NCBI GenBank assembly: GCA_964487195.1
Contig: CAZAPV010000033.1
Coordinates: 1 to 9,925 of the forward strand
DNA length: 9,925 nt
Source: CAZAPV01 sp964487195
GTDB lineage: Bacteria; Patescibacteriota; Patescibacteriia; SG8-24
Reading direction: 5' to 3'
The position numbers were made by a program, and so were the translations under genes. Numbering within the stretch: position 1 is the first letter of the stretch; every line of letters begins with the position of its first letter. This document shows positions 1 through 5,605 of this stretch, in pieces. Under the pieces are notes generated by a model that was not told the origin of the DNA, did no database searches, and saw only the letters and a program-made list of their open reading frames with translations.

Positions 1-158
1 CGCTTCCCGCGGGCACCGAAATGGTGATGCCGGGTGACACCGTCAACATCAACGTCAAGTTGATCACCCCGGTCGCGCTCGAAGAGAAGATGCGTTTCGC
101 CATCCGCGAGGGCGGCAAGACGGTCGGCGCGGGCGTGGTCGTCAAGATCCTCAAATAA
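1..158 (+). CDS. tuf: Elongation factor Tu, C-terminal end (partial)
   Basis: This is the last 51 codons of EF-Tu, the GTPase that carries aminoacyl-tRNA to the ribosomal A site in the cytoplasm. The gene enters from the left edge, reads in frame from base 3 and stops at TAA 156-158. The visible part is the end of the C-terminal beta-barrel domain: the MVMPGD turn, the LITPVALEE stretch, the highly conserved RFAIREGGKTVGAGVV block and a terminal VVKILK. These are near-invariant in bacterial EF-Tu. The GTP-binding domain lies outside the window. tuf directly before rpsJ is the usual junction of the str and S10 operons. No hairpin followed by a T-run lies in the 41-nt gap after the stop, so read-through into rpsJ is plausible. 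Confidence 0.96.
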   Translation, partial: LPAGTEMVMPGDTVNINVKLITPVALEEKMRFAIREGGKTVGAGVVVKILK

Positions 159-162
159 GCGC

Positions 163-199
163 TTGACGCGATCGATCTTTCACACTAATCTCTACGGCG
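163..199 (+). promoter_or_regulatory. Candidate sigma70-type promoter for a near-leaderless rpsJ transcript
   Basis: TTGACG at 163-168 matches five of six bases of the -35 consensus. TAATCT at 186-191 has the T, A and final T that matter most in a -10 box, although it matches only three of six overall. The spacer is 17 nt, the optimal length. Only 8 nt separate the -10 box from the rpsJ ATG at 200, so a transcript would start at or within a few bases of the start codon. No ribosome binding site is present in the gap. Presence of the motifs is seen; promoter function and leaderless initiation are inferred. Confidence 0.45.
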
Positions 200-541
200 A
201 TGGATGCAGCGAAGAAAACGAAACCGGAAGAAGAGAGCAAGCAGCGCATTCGCATTCGCATTCGCGCGTACGATCATAAGATCATCGATCAGTCGACGCG
301 CACCATCATCGAGACCGCCGAGCGCACCGGCGCCACGATCCGCGGACCGGTGCCGCTCCCGACCGAGAAGACCAAATACACGGTCAACCGGTCGACGTTC
401 GTCCACAAGGACGCGCGCGAGCAGTACGAGATGCGGGTGCACAAGCGGCTGGTCGACATCTACGATCCGACGCCGAAGACGATCGAATCGCTGACGAACC
501 TGAACCTGCCGGCCGGCGTCGACGTGGAGATCAAAATGTAG
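200..541 (+). CDS. rpsJ: 30S ribosomal protein S10 (uS10)
   Basis: S10 sits in the head of the 30S subunit and in other bacteria is also NusE, the NusB partner in antitermination. The protein is 113 residues against about 102 usually. The core begins near residue 15 and shows RIRIRAYDHKIID, the assembly loop GPVPLPTEK (49-57), the NRSTFVHKDAREQ block (63-75) and the ending LNLPAGVDVEIKM, all typical of S10. The excess is a Lys/Glu-rich N-terminal tail of about 11 residues. ATG 200 is the only sensible start: it lies just after the candidate promoter and has no Shine-Dalgarno. It is the only gene here whose start is preceded by G rather than T. The gene ends with TAG and is followed by a 199-nt structured gap, unlike every later gene, so rpsJ may be transcribed or regulated apart from rplC onward. 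Confidence 0.96.
   Translation: MDAAKKTKPEEESKQRIRIRIRAYDHKIIDQSTRTIIETAERTGATIRGPVPLPTEKTKYTVNRSTFVHKDAREQYEMRVHKRLVDIYDPTPKTIESLTNLNLPAGVDVEIKM
245..265 (+). repeat. Short CGCATT tandem repeat inside rpsJ
   Basis: Three perfect copies of the hexamer CGCATT run from 245 to 262, followed by a partial CGC. In the S10 frame they encode alternating Arg-Ile in the first beta-strand (residues 16-22). The alternation itself is conserved in S10; the identical codon choice is what makes the DNA repetitive. Slippage here would add or remove two residues without a frameshift. Probably a by-product of codon preference. Confidence 0.6.
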
Positions 542-570
542 CGATCAAAAAGTTTAGCAACGATCGTTGT

Positions 571-618
571 CGGGAGAGGCGGAGAAAGATCCCTCGGGAA
601 AACCTCCGCCATCTCCCG
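571..618 (+). promoter_or_regulatory. Long bulged hairpin in the rplC leader
   Basis: The left arm 571-584 (CGGGAGAGGCGGAG) pairs over all 14 bases with 604-618. The only imperfection is a single bulged A at 611. The 19-nt loop (585-603) contains a possible small inner stem, TCC 590-592 with GGA 597-599. There is no T-run after it. It is much stronger than chance pairing would give and is the core of the putative leader. Pairing is seen directly; regulatory function is inferred. Confidence 0.6.
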
Positions 619-697
619 GGAACGAATAGGAGGAATCGAAAGCGAAAGATACCTTACATCAGTGCACAATCCTCACATCGTGAGGCTGGAAGTTTGC

Positions 698-737
698 TCG
701 TCCCGAAGGGCGGGGCGAAAAGACTTCTGGCTTTTCG
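698..737 (+). promoter_or_regulatory. Two mutually exclusive hairpins at the rplC start
   Basis: Hairpin A pairs 698-705 with 711-718 (eight pairs, one of them G-T, loop AAGGG). Hairpin B pairs CGAAAAG 716-722 with CTTTTCG 731-737 (seven pairs, 8-nt loop) and ends three bases before the rplC ATG at 741. Bases 716-718 are used by both, so the two cannot fully form together. That arrangement suits a switch controlling access to the rplC start, but this is inference from base pairing alone. Confidence 0.4.
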
Positions 738-740
738 TTT

Positions 741-1373
741 ATGAAATTCATCCTGGCGAAAAAATTGGAGATGAGCCAACGGTTCAAGGACAACGGCACG
801 GTGGTGCCGGTGACGCTGCTTCGCGCTGAACCGTGCGTCGTCGTCCAGGTGAAAACCAAAGAGAAGGACGGTTATGACGCCGTGCAGGTCGGTTCGGGCG
901 TTGAGAAGCGTCCGACGAAGCCGATGCAGGGCCACACCAAGGCGGTCGGCAAGGCGTTCAAGACGCTCCGCGAACTCCGCCTCTCCGCGCCTTCCGAAAT
1001 GAAGGTCGGCGACACGATCGACGCATCGCAGTTCGTCGCGGGCGAGTTCATCGATGTCGTCGGCACCTCCAAAGGCAAGGGGTTCCAGGGCGTCGTGAAG
1101 CGCCACCATTTCGCCGGCGGTCCGGCATCGCACGGCCACAAGGACAACCTCCGCATGCCAGGCTCGATCGGTTCGGGCGGGATGCAGCGCGTGTTCAAGG
1201 GGTTGCGCATGGGCGGCCGCATGGGCGGCGAGCAGGTGACGGTGAAGAATCTGGAAGTGGTCGACGTGGACGCGGCGAACGGCGTCGTCGCGATCAAGGG
1301 CGCGGTGCCTGGTGCGATCGGCGGCACGGTCGTGCTCGCCGGCGGCTACGCCAAAAAAGAGTCCTGGAGATAA
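741..1373 (+). CDS. rplC: 50S ribosomal protein L3 (uL3)
   Basis: L3 is an early-assembling large-subunit protein whose long loop reaches toward the peptidyl-transferase centre. The 210 residues are a normal length. Visible are the N-terminus MKFILAKKLEMSQRF, the KTKEKDGYDAVQVG block (38-51), SKGKGFQGVVKRHHFAGGPASHG (110-132), the loop tip near 141-151 and RMGGRMGG (156-163). ATG 741 is chosen because bacterial L3 starts with this MKF-L-KKL-M pattern, with nothing homologous upstream. The E. coli GQNQTPGKV tip, carrying methylated Gln150, reads GSGGMQRV here: one residue shorter and without that Gln. The start lies just after a hairpin and has no Shine-Dalgarno. Confidence 0.96.
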   Translation: MKFILAKKLEMSQRFKDNGTVVPVTLLRAEPCVVVQVKTKEKDGYDAVQVGSGVEKRPTKPMQGHTKAVGKAFKTLRELRLSAPSEMKVGDTIDASQFVAGEFIDVVGTSKGKGFQGVVKRHHFAGGPASHGHKDNLRMPGSIGSGGMQRVFKGLRMGGRMGGEQVTVKNLEVVDVDAANGVVAIKGAVPGAIGGTVVLAGGYAKKESWR

Positions 1374-1384
1374 CATCCGCGCAT

Positions 1385-2020
1385 ATGCCGAAAGTGAAAC
1401 TGTACAACGTGGAAGGGAAAGCGGTGGGCGAGAAGGAGCTTCGCGCCGACGTGTTCGGCGTGGCGGCGAACCAATCCGTGATCCACGAAGTGATGGTCGG
1501 CATCGCGGCCTCGGCGCGGCAGCCGCTCGCGCACACGAAGACGCGCGGCGACGTGCGCGGCGGCGGCAAGAAACCGTGGAAGCAGAAGGGGACCGGCCGC
1601 GCGCGGTCTGGTTCGTCCCGCTCTCCGGTCTGGGTCGGCGGCGGCATCACGTTCGGTCCGCGCAGCGAACGCGACTACACCAAGAAGATCAACCGCAAAC
1701 TGAAGCGGCAGGCGCTCGCGATGACGCTGTCCGACAAAGTGGCGAACGATCGGCTGGTGCTCGTGGAGGCGTTCTCGGCAAAGAACGGCAAGACGAAGGA
1801 GGTCGCGACCGTGATCGGCAAACTGCCGGTGAAAGGGAAGCTCGCGGTCATTTCCGCGGGCAAAGACGAAATGCTGTCGCGCGCCACGTACAACCTTCCG
1901 AACGTCCATCTCGTCGGCGCCGGCACGTTGAGCATCATGGATGTTTTGAAGTCCGATTACGTCGTTACCACGCCCGAAGCGACCGATAAGATTTCGGCGA
2001 TGTTCGGCAAGGCGAACTGA
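1385..2020 (+). CDS. rplD: 50S ribosomal protein L4 (uL4)
   Basis: L4 binds 23S rRNA and its extended loop lines the narrowest part of the exit tunnel opposite L22. In E. coli it also represses its own operon. At 211 residues it has the usual length. The tunnel loop spans about residues 47-92 and contains HTKTRGDVRGGGKKPW (50-65), QKGTGRARSGS (67-77) and the GGGITFGP end (85-92), all characteristic. The C-terminal globular part (NVHLVGAGTLSIMDVLKSDYVV) is also typical. The ATG follows the rplC stop by 11 nt and sits in the CATATG context shared by several genes here. A GGAG in the end of rplC is about 15 nt away, too far to be an ordinary ribosome binding site. L4 is the prime suspect as ligand of the leader at 542-740. 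Confidence 0.96.
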   Translation: MPKVKLYNVEGKAVGEKELRADVFGVAANQSVIHEVMVGIAASARQPLAHTKTRGDVRGGGKKPWKQKGTGRARSGSSRSPVWVGGGITFGPRSERDYTKKINRKLKRQALAMTLSDKVANDRLVLVEAFSAKNGKTKEVATVIGKLPVKGKLAVISAGKDEMLSRATYNLPNVHLVGAGTLSIMDVLKSDYVVTTPEATDKISAMFGKAN

Positions 2021-2027
2021 TACCCGT

Positions 2028-2444
2028 ATGAGTTTCCTCGATAAATTTTCAAAAAAGAAACGGAACGCGCCTGCGGCGGTAAAAGCCGAGCCGAAAACGG
2101 CTGCACCGAAGAAGGAAGCGGTGAGCCCGGCGAAAGTCGCGGCCGCCAAAGATGGCGCCGGCGACGCGTACCGGATTTTGGTGACGCCGCTGTTCACCGA
2201 GAAGAGCGACCGGCTCCAGACGCAGGGCAAGTACAGCTTTCTCGTGGCGCCGACCGCCGGCAAAGTGGAGATCGGCCGCGCGATCCGCGATCTGTACGGC
2301 GTCAAACCGACCTCCGTCCGGATCGTGAAGGTGCATGGCAAGGCCGTGCGATTCGGCAGGACGGTTGGCAAAGAGAAGAACATGAAAAAGGCGATCGTCA
2401 CGCTCGCGGCGGGCGATACGCTCACCGTGCTCGGAAACGTCTAA
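2028..2444 (+). CDS. rplW: 50S ribosomal protein L23 (uL23) with long N-terminal extension
   Basis: L23 lies at the mouth of the exit tunnel and is the docking site for trigger factor and signal recognition particle. The protein has 138 residues against about 95-100 normally. The conserved core begins near residue 47 (DAYRILVTPLFTEKS) and continues through YSFLVAPTAGKVEIGRAI (69-86), LYGVKPTSVRIV (89-100) and the ending MKKAIVTLAAGDTL. Residues 1-46 are an added tail: MSFLDKFSKKKRN followed by an Ala/Lys/Pro-rich, low-complexity stretch. I chose ATG 2028, 7 nt after the rplD stop, because it fits the spacing and T-ATG context of the cluster, and no ATG lies between it and the start of the core in this frame. 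The tail is probably disordered; its role is unknown. Confidence 0.93.
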   Translation: MSFLDKFSKKKRNAPAAVKAEPKTAAPKKEAVSPAKVAAAKDGAGDAYRILVTPLFTEKSDRLQTQGKYSFLVAPTAGKVEIGRAIRDLYGVKPTSVRIVKVHGKAVRFGRTVGKEKNMKKAIVTLAAGDTLTVLGNV

Positions 2445-2448
2445 TCCT

Positions 2449-3279
2449 ATGCCGATCAAGATTTACAGACCGGTGACGAAAGGCCGTCGAATCTCCAGCG
2501 TCGACGCGTTTTCCGATATCACGAAATCCGAACCGGAGAAGTCGCTGATCGTCTTTCGCCGAAAGCACGGCGGACGGAACGCCCAGGGTAAGATCACCGT
2601 TCGCCATCGCGGCGGCGGCGCGCGGCAGTACGTCCGCATCGTGGATTTCAAACAGGACAAATACGACATCCCGGCGACGGTCGCGACGATCGAGTACGAC
2701 CCGATCCGCGGCGCCCGTCTCGCGTTGCTTCACTATAAAGACGGCGAGAAGCGCTACATCGTCGCGCCGCAGGGGATCGCCGTCGGCGACGTCCTGCTCT
2801 CGTCGAAGAACCTGGTCGAGATCAAGCCGGGCAACCGGATGCCGCTCGAGAAGATTCCGGTCGGCGTGCAGATCCACAACATCGAACTGACGCCCGGCGT
2901 CGGCGGCATGATCGCGCGCGGCGCCGGCCTCGGCGCGGAGTACATGGCGCTCGAGGGCGACTACGCCCAGTTGAAACTGCCGTCCGGCGAAGTGCGGCTG
3001 TTTTCCAAGAATTGCATGGCGACGATCGGGATCGTCGGCAACGCCGATCATCGCCTGATCCGCTGGGGCAAGGCCGGCCGCACCCGCCATCGCGGGCGCC
3101 GTCCGCAGGTGCGCGGCAAGGTGATGAACCCGGTCGACCACCCGCACGGCGGCGGCGAAGGCAAGCACCCGATCGGTCTCAAGCATCCGAAGACGCCATG
3201 GGGCAAGCCGGCGCTCGGCGTGAAGACGCGCGACCGCAAGAAATCCTCGTGGAAATTCATCGTGAAACGACGCAAATAA
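2449..3279 (+). CDS. rplB: 50S ribosomal protein L2 (uL2)
   Basis: L2 is among the most conserved ribosomal proteins; it supports the peptidyl-transferase region and the bridge between subunits. The 276 residues match the family length. Diagnostic segments are GGRNAQGKITVRHRGGGARQ (41-60), the OB-fold part with YIVAPQGI (103-110), the SH3-like part with GVGGMIARGAG (150-160), and the C-terminal MNPVDHPHGGGEGKHPIG (226-243). That last stretch keeps the histidine equivalent to E. coli His229, here His231. The tail ends in the usual basic FIVKRRK. Only 4 nt separate it from rplW, and the start context is CCTATG. Confidence 0.97.
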   Translation: MPIKIYRPVTKGRRISSVDAFSDITKSEPEKSLIVFRRKHGGRNAQGKITVRHRGGGARQYVRIVDFKQDKYDIPATVATIEYDPIRGARLALLHYKDGEKRYIVAPQGIAVGDVLLSSKNLVEIKPGNRMPLEKIPVGVQIHNIELTPGVGGMIARGAGLGAEYMALEGDYAQLKLPSGEVRLFSKNCMATIGIVGNADHRLIRWGKAGRTRHRGRRPQVRGKVMNPVDHPHGGGEGKHPIGLKHPKTPWGKPALGVKTRDRKKSSWKFIVKRRK

Positions 3280-3283
3280 TCAT

Positions 3284-3640
3284 ATGTCGCGCAGTCTTAA
3301 AAAAGGACCGGTCGTCGATCACAAGCTGCTCAAGAAGATCTCGAAGCTCCGCGTGGGCGACAAGACCGTCGTGAAGACGTGGTCGCGCTGGGCGACGATC
3401 ACGCCGGAGATGCTCGGATTCACGATCGGCGTGCACAACGGCAGGCAGCATCTGCCGGTGCTCGTCGTCGAGAACATGGTCGGTCACAAGCTCGGCGAGT
3501 TTTCCCCGACGCGCAAGTTCACGAAGCACGGCGGCAAGATGCAGAAGGATCTCGAAGTGAAGAAGGCCGAAGCCGAGCAGCTCGCCGCGAAAGCGACGCA
3601 AGCCGCGCCGGCCGCGGCCGCGAAGACCGGGAAGAAATAA
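3284..3640 (+). CDS. rpsS: 30S ribosomal protein S19 (uS19) with C-terminal extension
   Basis: S19 binds 16S rRNA in the 30S head and contacts the A-site tRNA and the 50S subunit. The N-terminal core is standard: MSRSLKKGP (1-9), the KTWSRWATITPEMLGFTIGVHNG region (31-53), PVLVVENMVGHKLGEFSPTR (58-77). At 118 residues it is about 26 longer than the common 92. The excess is a C-terminal tail from about residue 90, rich in Ala, Lys and Glu, which looks helical at first and then low-complexity. The gene follows rplB by 4 nt with a CATATG start. The end of the tail is coded by a very GC-rich alanine run, consistent with recent or drifting extension. Confidence 0.95.
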   Translation: MSRSLKKGPVVDHKLLKKISKLRVGDKTVVKTWSRWATITPEMLGFTIGVHNGRQHLPVLVVENMVGHKLGEFSPTRKFTKHGGKMQKDLEVKKAEAEQLAAKATQAAPAAAAKTGKK

Positions 3641-3649
3641 TCCACGCCT

Positions 3650-4030
3650 ATGGAAGTGATCGCCAAAGCACGCCACATCAGAATGTCGCCGAGGAAAGTA
3701 CGGCTCGTCGCCGACCTCGTGCGCGGTTTGGATATCGACCGCGCCGAAGCGCAGCTCCGGTACTTCCGCAAAGCGGCCGCCCGTCCGGTGCTGAAAGTGA
3801 TCAAGTCCGCCGCCGCGAACGCGGAACACAATTTCAAGATCGTGCCCGGCACGCTGTTTATCAAAAAAATCACGGTCGACGGCGGCACGGTGCTCAAGCG
3901 CTGGCGCGCGCGCGCGTACGGACGCGCGGCGGAGATCAAGAAGCGCAGCTCGCACATCACCGTGGTGCTCGACGAACGCAAAGTCGCCGGGACGCCGAAG
4001 GGCGTCGCCGCGGCGGTTGTCAAGAAATAG
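3650..4030 (+). CDS. rplV: 50S ribosomal protein L22 (uL22)
   Basis: L22 is an early-binding 50S protein whose beta-hairpin lines the exit tunnel across from L4. It has 126 residues, slightly over the common 110-115. Conserved are ARHIRMSPRKVRLVADLVRG (7-26), the helix KVIKSAAANAEHNF (49-62), the hairpin VDGGTVLKRWRARAYGRA (76-93) and KKRSSHITVVL (97-107). The usual tunnel-tip residues Met-Lys-Arg read Leu-Lys-Arg here. A short Ala/Val/Lys tail follows. The spacer from rpsS is 9 nt and contains TCCACGC, which recurs before rplP. Confidence 0.95.
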   Translation: MEVIAKARHIRMSPRKVRLVADLVRGLDIDRAEAQLRYFRKAAARPVLKVIKSAAANAEHNFKIVPGTLFIKKITVDGGTVLKRWRARAYGRAAEIKKRSSHITVVLDERKVAGTPKGVAAAVVKK

Positions 4031-4033
4031 CAT

Positions 4034-4702
4034 ATGGGTCAGAAAGTGCATCCGAAAATTTTCCGAACGGGGATCATCTACTCCTGGGAGTCGAAGTGGT
4101 TCGCGAACAAGCGCGATTTCGCCAAGCTGCTCCAGGAGGACGTGAAGATCAAGGATTTCCTCCGCGAGAAGCTGAAGGAGTCCGCCGTCGACCACATCGA
4201 GATCGAGCGCACCCCGCGCGCGGTCACGGTGATCGTGCATTCGGCGAAGCCGGGCTTCATCATCGGCCGCGGCGGCACAGGCGTCGAAGATCTGAAGAAG
4301 GAGCTGAAGAAGCGCATCGCCCACGGCAAAGAAAAGCTGAACGTCAACCTGAACGTCATCGAGGTGTCGAACCCCTCGCTCTCCTCGCACATCGTTCTCC
4401 AGTCGATGATCGGCGACATCGAGCGCCGCCTCCCGTTCCGCAGGGTGCTCAAGCAGCATCTTGAGCGCGTGCAGAAGGCGGGCGCCAAAGGGGTGAAGCT
4501 GCAGATCAAGGGCCGTCTGAACGGCGCGGAGATCGCCCGCGAGGAAAAGCTGTCGTGGGGGAGCGTGCCGTTGCAGAACCTTCGCGCCGACGTCGATTAC
4601 GCGTCGGATTTCGCGCGGACGCTGTTCGGCACGATCGGGATTAAGGTCTGGATTTACCGCGGCGAGATTTTCGAAAAGCCCGCGGTCCGCGCGAAAGCGT
4701 AA
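4034..4702 (+). CDS. rpsC: 30S ribosomal protein S3 (uS3)
   Basis: S3 sits at the mRNA entry channel in the 30S head and takes part in unwinding structured mRNA. The 222 residues are close to the family norm. The N-terminus MGQKVHPKIFRTGI and WESKWFANKRDFAKLLQED are typical, followed by a type II KH domain whose GXXG is GRGG at 78-81 (many bacteria have GKGG). FRRVLK (135-140) holds the basic residues corresponding to the E. coli helicase site Arg131/Arg132/Lys135. The C-terminal domain has GRLNGAEIAREEKLSWGSVP (160-179), LRADVDYA and IKVWIYRGE. The EKLSWGSVPL wording resembles Patescibacteria S3 as I remember it. Gap to rplV is 3 nt, CATATG start. Confidence 0.96.
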   Translation: MGQKVHPKIFRTGIIYSWESKWFANKRDFAKLLQEDVKIKDFLREKLKESAVDHIEIERTPRAVTVIVHSAKPGFIIGRGGTGVEDLKKELKKRIAHGKEKLNVNLNVIEVSNPSLSSHIVLQSMIGDIERRLPFRRVLKQHLERVQKAGAKGVKLQIKGRLNGAEIAREEKLSWGSVPLQNLRADVDYASDFARTLFGTIGIKVWIYRGEIFEKPAVRAKA

Positions 4703-4714
4703 TCGTCCACGCAT

Positions 4715-5134
4715 ATGCTGCTTCCCGCCAAAGTAAAATACCGCAAGATGCATAAAGGCCGGCTGCCGCGCCGCGCCCGCGTCGCCTCGGATAAAACCGG
4801 GGTCAGTTTCGGCAGCTACGGTCTGAAGGCGCTCGAAGGGGCGTGGATCACGTCGCGTCAGATCGAGGCGTCGCGCCGCGCGATGACGCACTTCATCAAG
4901 CGCGGCGGCAAGATCTGGATCCGCATCTTCCCGGACAAGCCGATCACGAACCACGGCAACGAGAGCGTGATGGGCGGCGGCAAAGGCGCGGTCGACTATT
5001 ACGTCGCGAGCATCCGCCCCGGCACCGTGCTGTTCGAAATGGACGGCGTCACCGAAGAGGACGCGCGCAAAGCGCTGCGCCTCGCGGCGTACAAGCTCCC
5101 GGTGAAGAGCGTGTTCGTCAAGAAACAGCAGTAA
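4715..5134 (+). CDS. rplP: 50S ribosomal protein L16 (uL16)
   Basis: L16 is a late-assembling protein that helps organise the A site and contacts the elbow of A- and P-site tRNA. The 139 residues match the family. MLLPAKVKYRKMHKGR (1-16), the SFGSYGLKALEGAWITSRQIEASRRAM block (31-57), RGGKIWIRIFPDKP (63-76) and ALRLAAYKLPVK near the end identify it. Two details differ from E. coli: about four extra residues around 17-29, and the loop before GGGKG. E. coli has V-R81-M-G-K-G-K-G, with Arg81 hydroxylated by RoxA/YcfD; here the equivalent run is S84-V85-M-G-G-G-K-G, so that arginine is a valine (codon 4967-4969). The spacer before it (12 nt) ends CCACGCAT. Confidence 0.95.
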   Translation: MLLPAKVKYRKMHKGRLPRRARVASDKTGVSFGSYGLKALEGAWITSRQIEASRRAMTHFIKRGGKIWIRIFPDKPITNHGNESVMGGGKGAVDYYVASIRPGTVLFEMDGVTEEDARKALRLAAYKLPVKSVFVKKQQ

Positions 5135-5144
5135 CCATACGCAT

Positions 5145-5336
5145 ATGGAGATCACTGAATTGCGCGGAAAAAACGACGTCGAACTCGACCGCTTGCTCGC
5201 GGAGTACCGCGACAAAGTGCGGGATATGCGATTCAAAGTCGCCGCTCGGCAACTCACCGACGTGCGCGACATTCGCGACGCCAAGAAGGCGATCGCGCGC
5301 ATCCTCACGATCAAACGGTCGCGCCGACAGCCGTAA
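5145..5336 (+). CDS. rpmC: 50S ribosomal protein L29 (uL29)
   Basis: L29 is a small helical-hairpin protein beside L23 at the tunnel exit. The 63 residues show the family pattern: MEITELRGKNDVELDRLLAEY as helix one, then the MRFKVAARQL motif (about 28-37) and IRDAKKAIARILTIK (about 43-57) as helix two. The common consensus LRFQ-A-GQL becomes MRFKVAARQL, with alanine-arginine in place of the usual glycine. The ATG follows the rplP stop by 10 nt within ACGCATATG. There is no Shine-Dalgarno. The order rplP-rpmC-rpsQ is the standard one. Confidence 0.94.
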   Translation: MEITELRGKNDVELDRLLAEYRDKVRDMRFKVAARQLTDVRDIRDAKKAIARILTIKRSRRQP

Positions 5337-5346
5337 CCCTACTTCT

Positions 5347-5604
<258 letters not shown>

Positions 5605-5605
5605 T

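Larger units (their letters stand above)
542..740 (+). promoter_or_regulatory. Structured leader between rpsJ and rplC
   Basis: This 199-nt stretch is the only large non-coding gap in the window; all later gaps are 12 nt or less. Reading along it: a perfect 12-nt palindrome CAACGATCGTTG at 558-569; a 14-bp bulged hairpin at 571-618; AGGAGG at 628-633 with no start codon at a usable distance; a 6-bp hairpin (CCTCAC 671-676 with GTGAGG 680-685); and two overlapping hairpins at 698-737 that end three bases before the rplC start. No hairpin is followed by a T-run, so none looks like a simple terminator. I see no convincing promoter. The likeliest reading is a 5' leader through which a ribosomal protein of the operon (L4 does this in E. 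coli) controls rplC and the genes behind it. Protein partner and mechanism are unknown. Confidence 0.55.

Noticed and set aside
169..177. CGATCGAT palindrome in the tuf-rpsJ gap as an operator
   Set aside because: GATC and CGATCG words recur throughout this sequence, so a short palindrome alone is no evidence of a binding site.
571..625. Rho-independent terminator after rpsJ
   Set aside because: The hairpin is strong but the bases after it are GGAACGAA, with no T-run on the + strand.
650..660. A promoter inside the rpsJ-rplC gap (TACCTT or TTACAT as -10)
   Set aside because: Each matches only three of six bases and no credible -35 box lies at the right distance.
1346..2425. A 359-codon minus-strand frame opposite rplD and rplW
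   Set aside because: Composition is that of a shadow frame and both sense-strand genes are certain.
3257..5314. A 685-codon open frame on the minus strand, antisense to rpsS-rpmC
   Set aside because: It lies opposite five unmistakable ribosomal-protein genes and crosses their boundaries. Its product is Arg/Asp/His/Leu-rich with no recognisable domain, as expected when GC-rich codon usage removes stops from a shadow frame.
4843..5346. Upstream in-frame extension of rpsQ
   Set aside because: The frame is open but overlaps rplP and rpmC and shows no S17 homology before ATG 5347; S17 from 5347 has the normal length.
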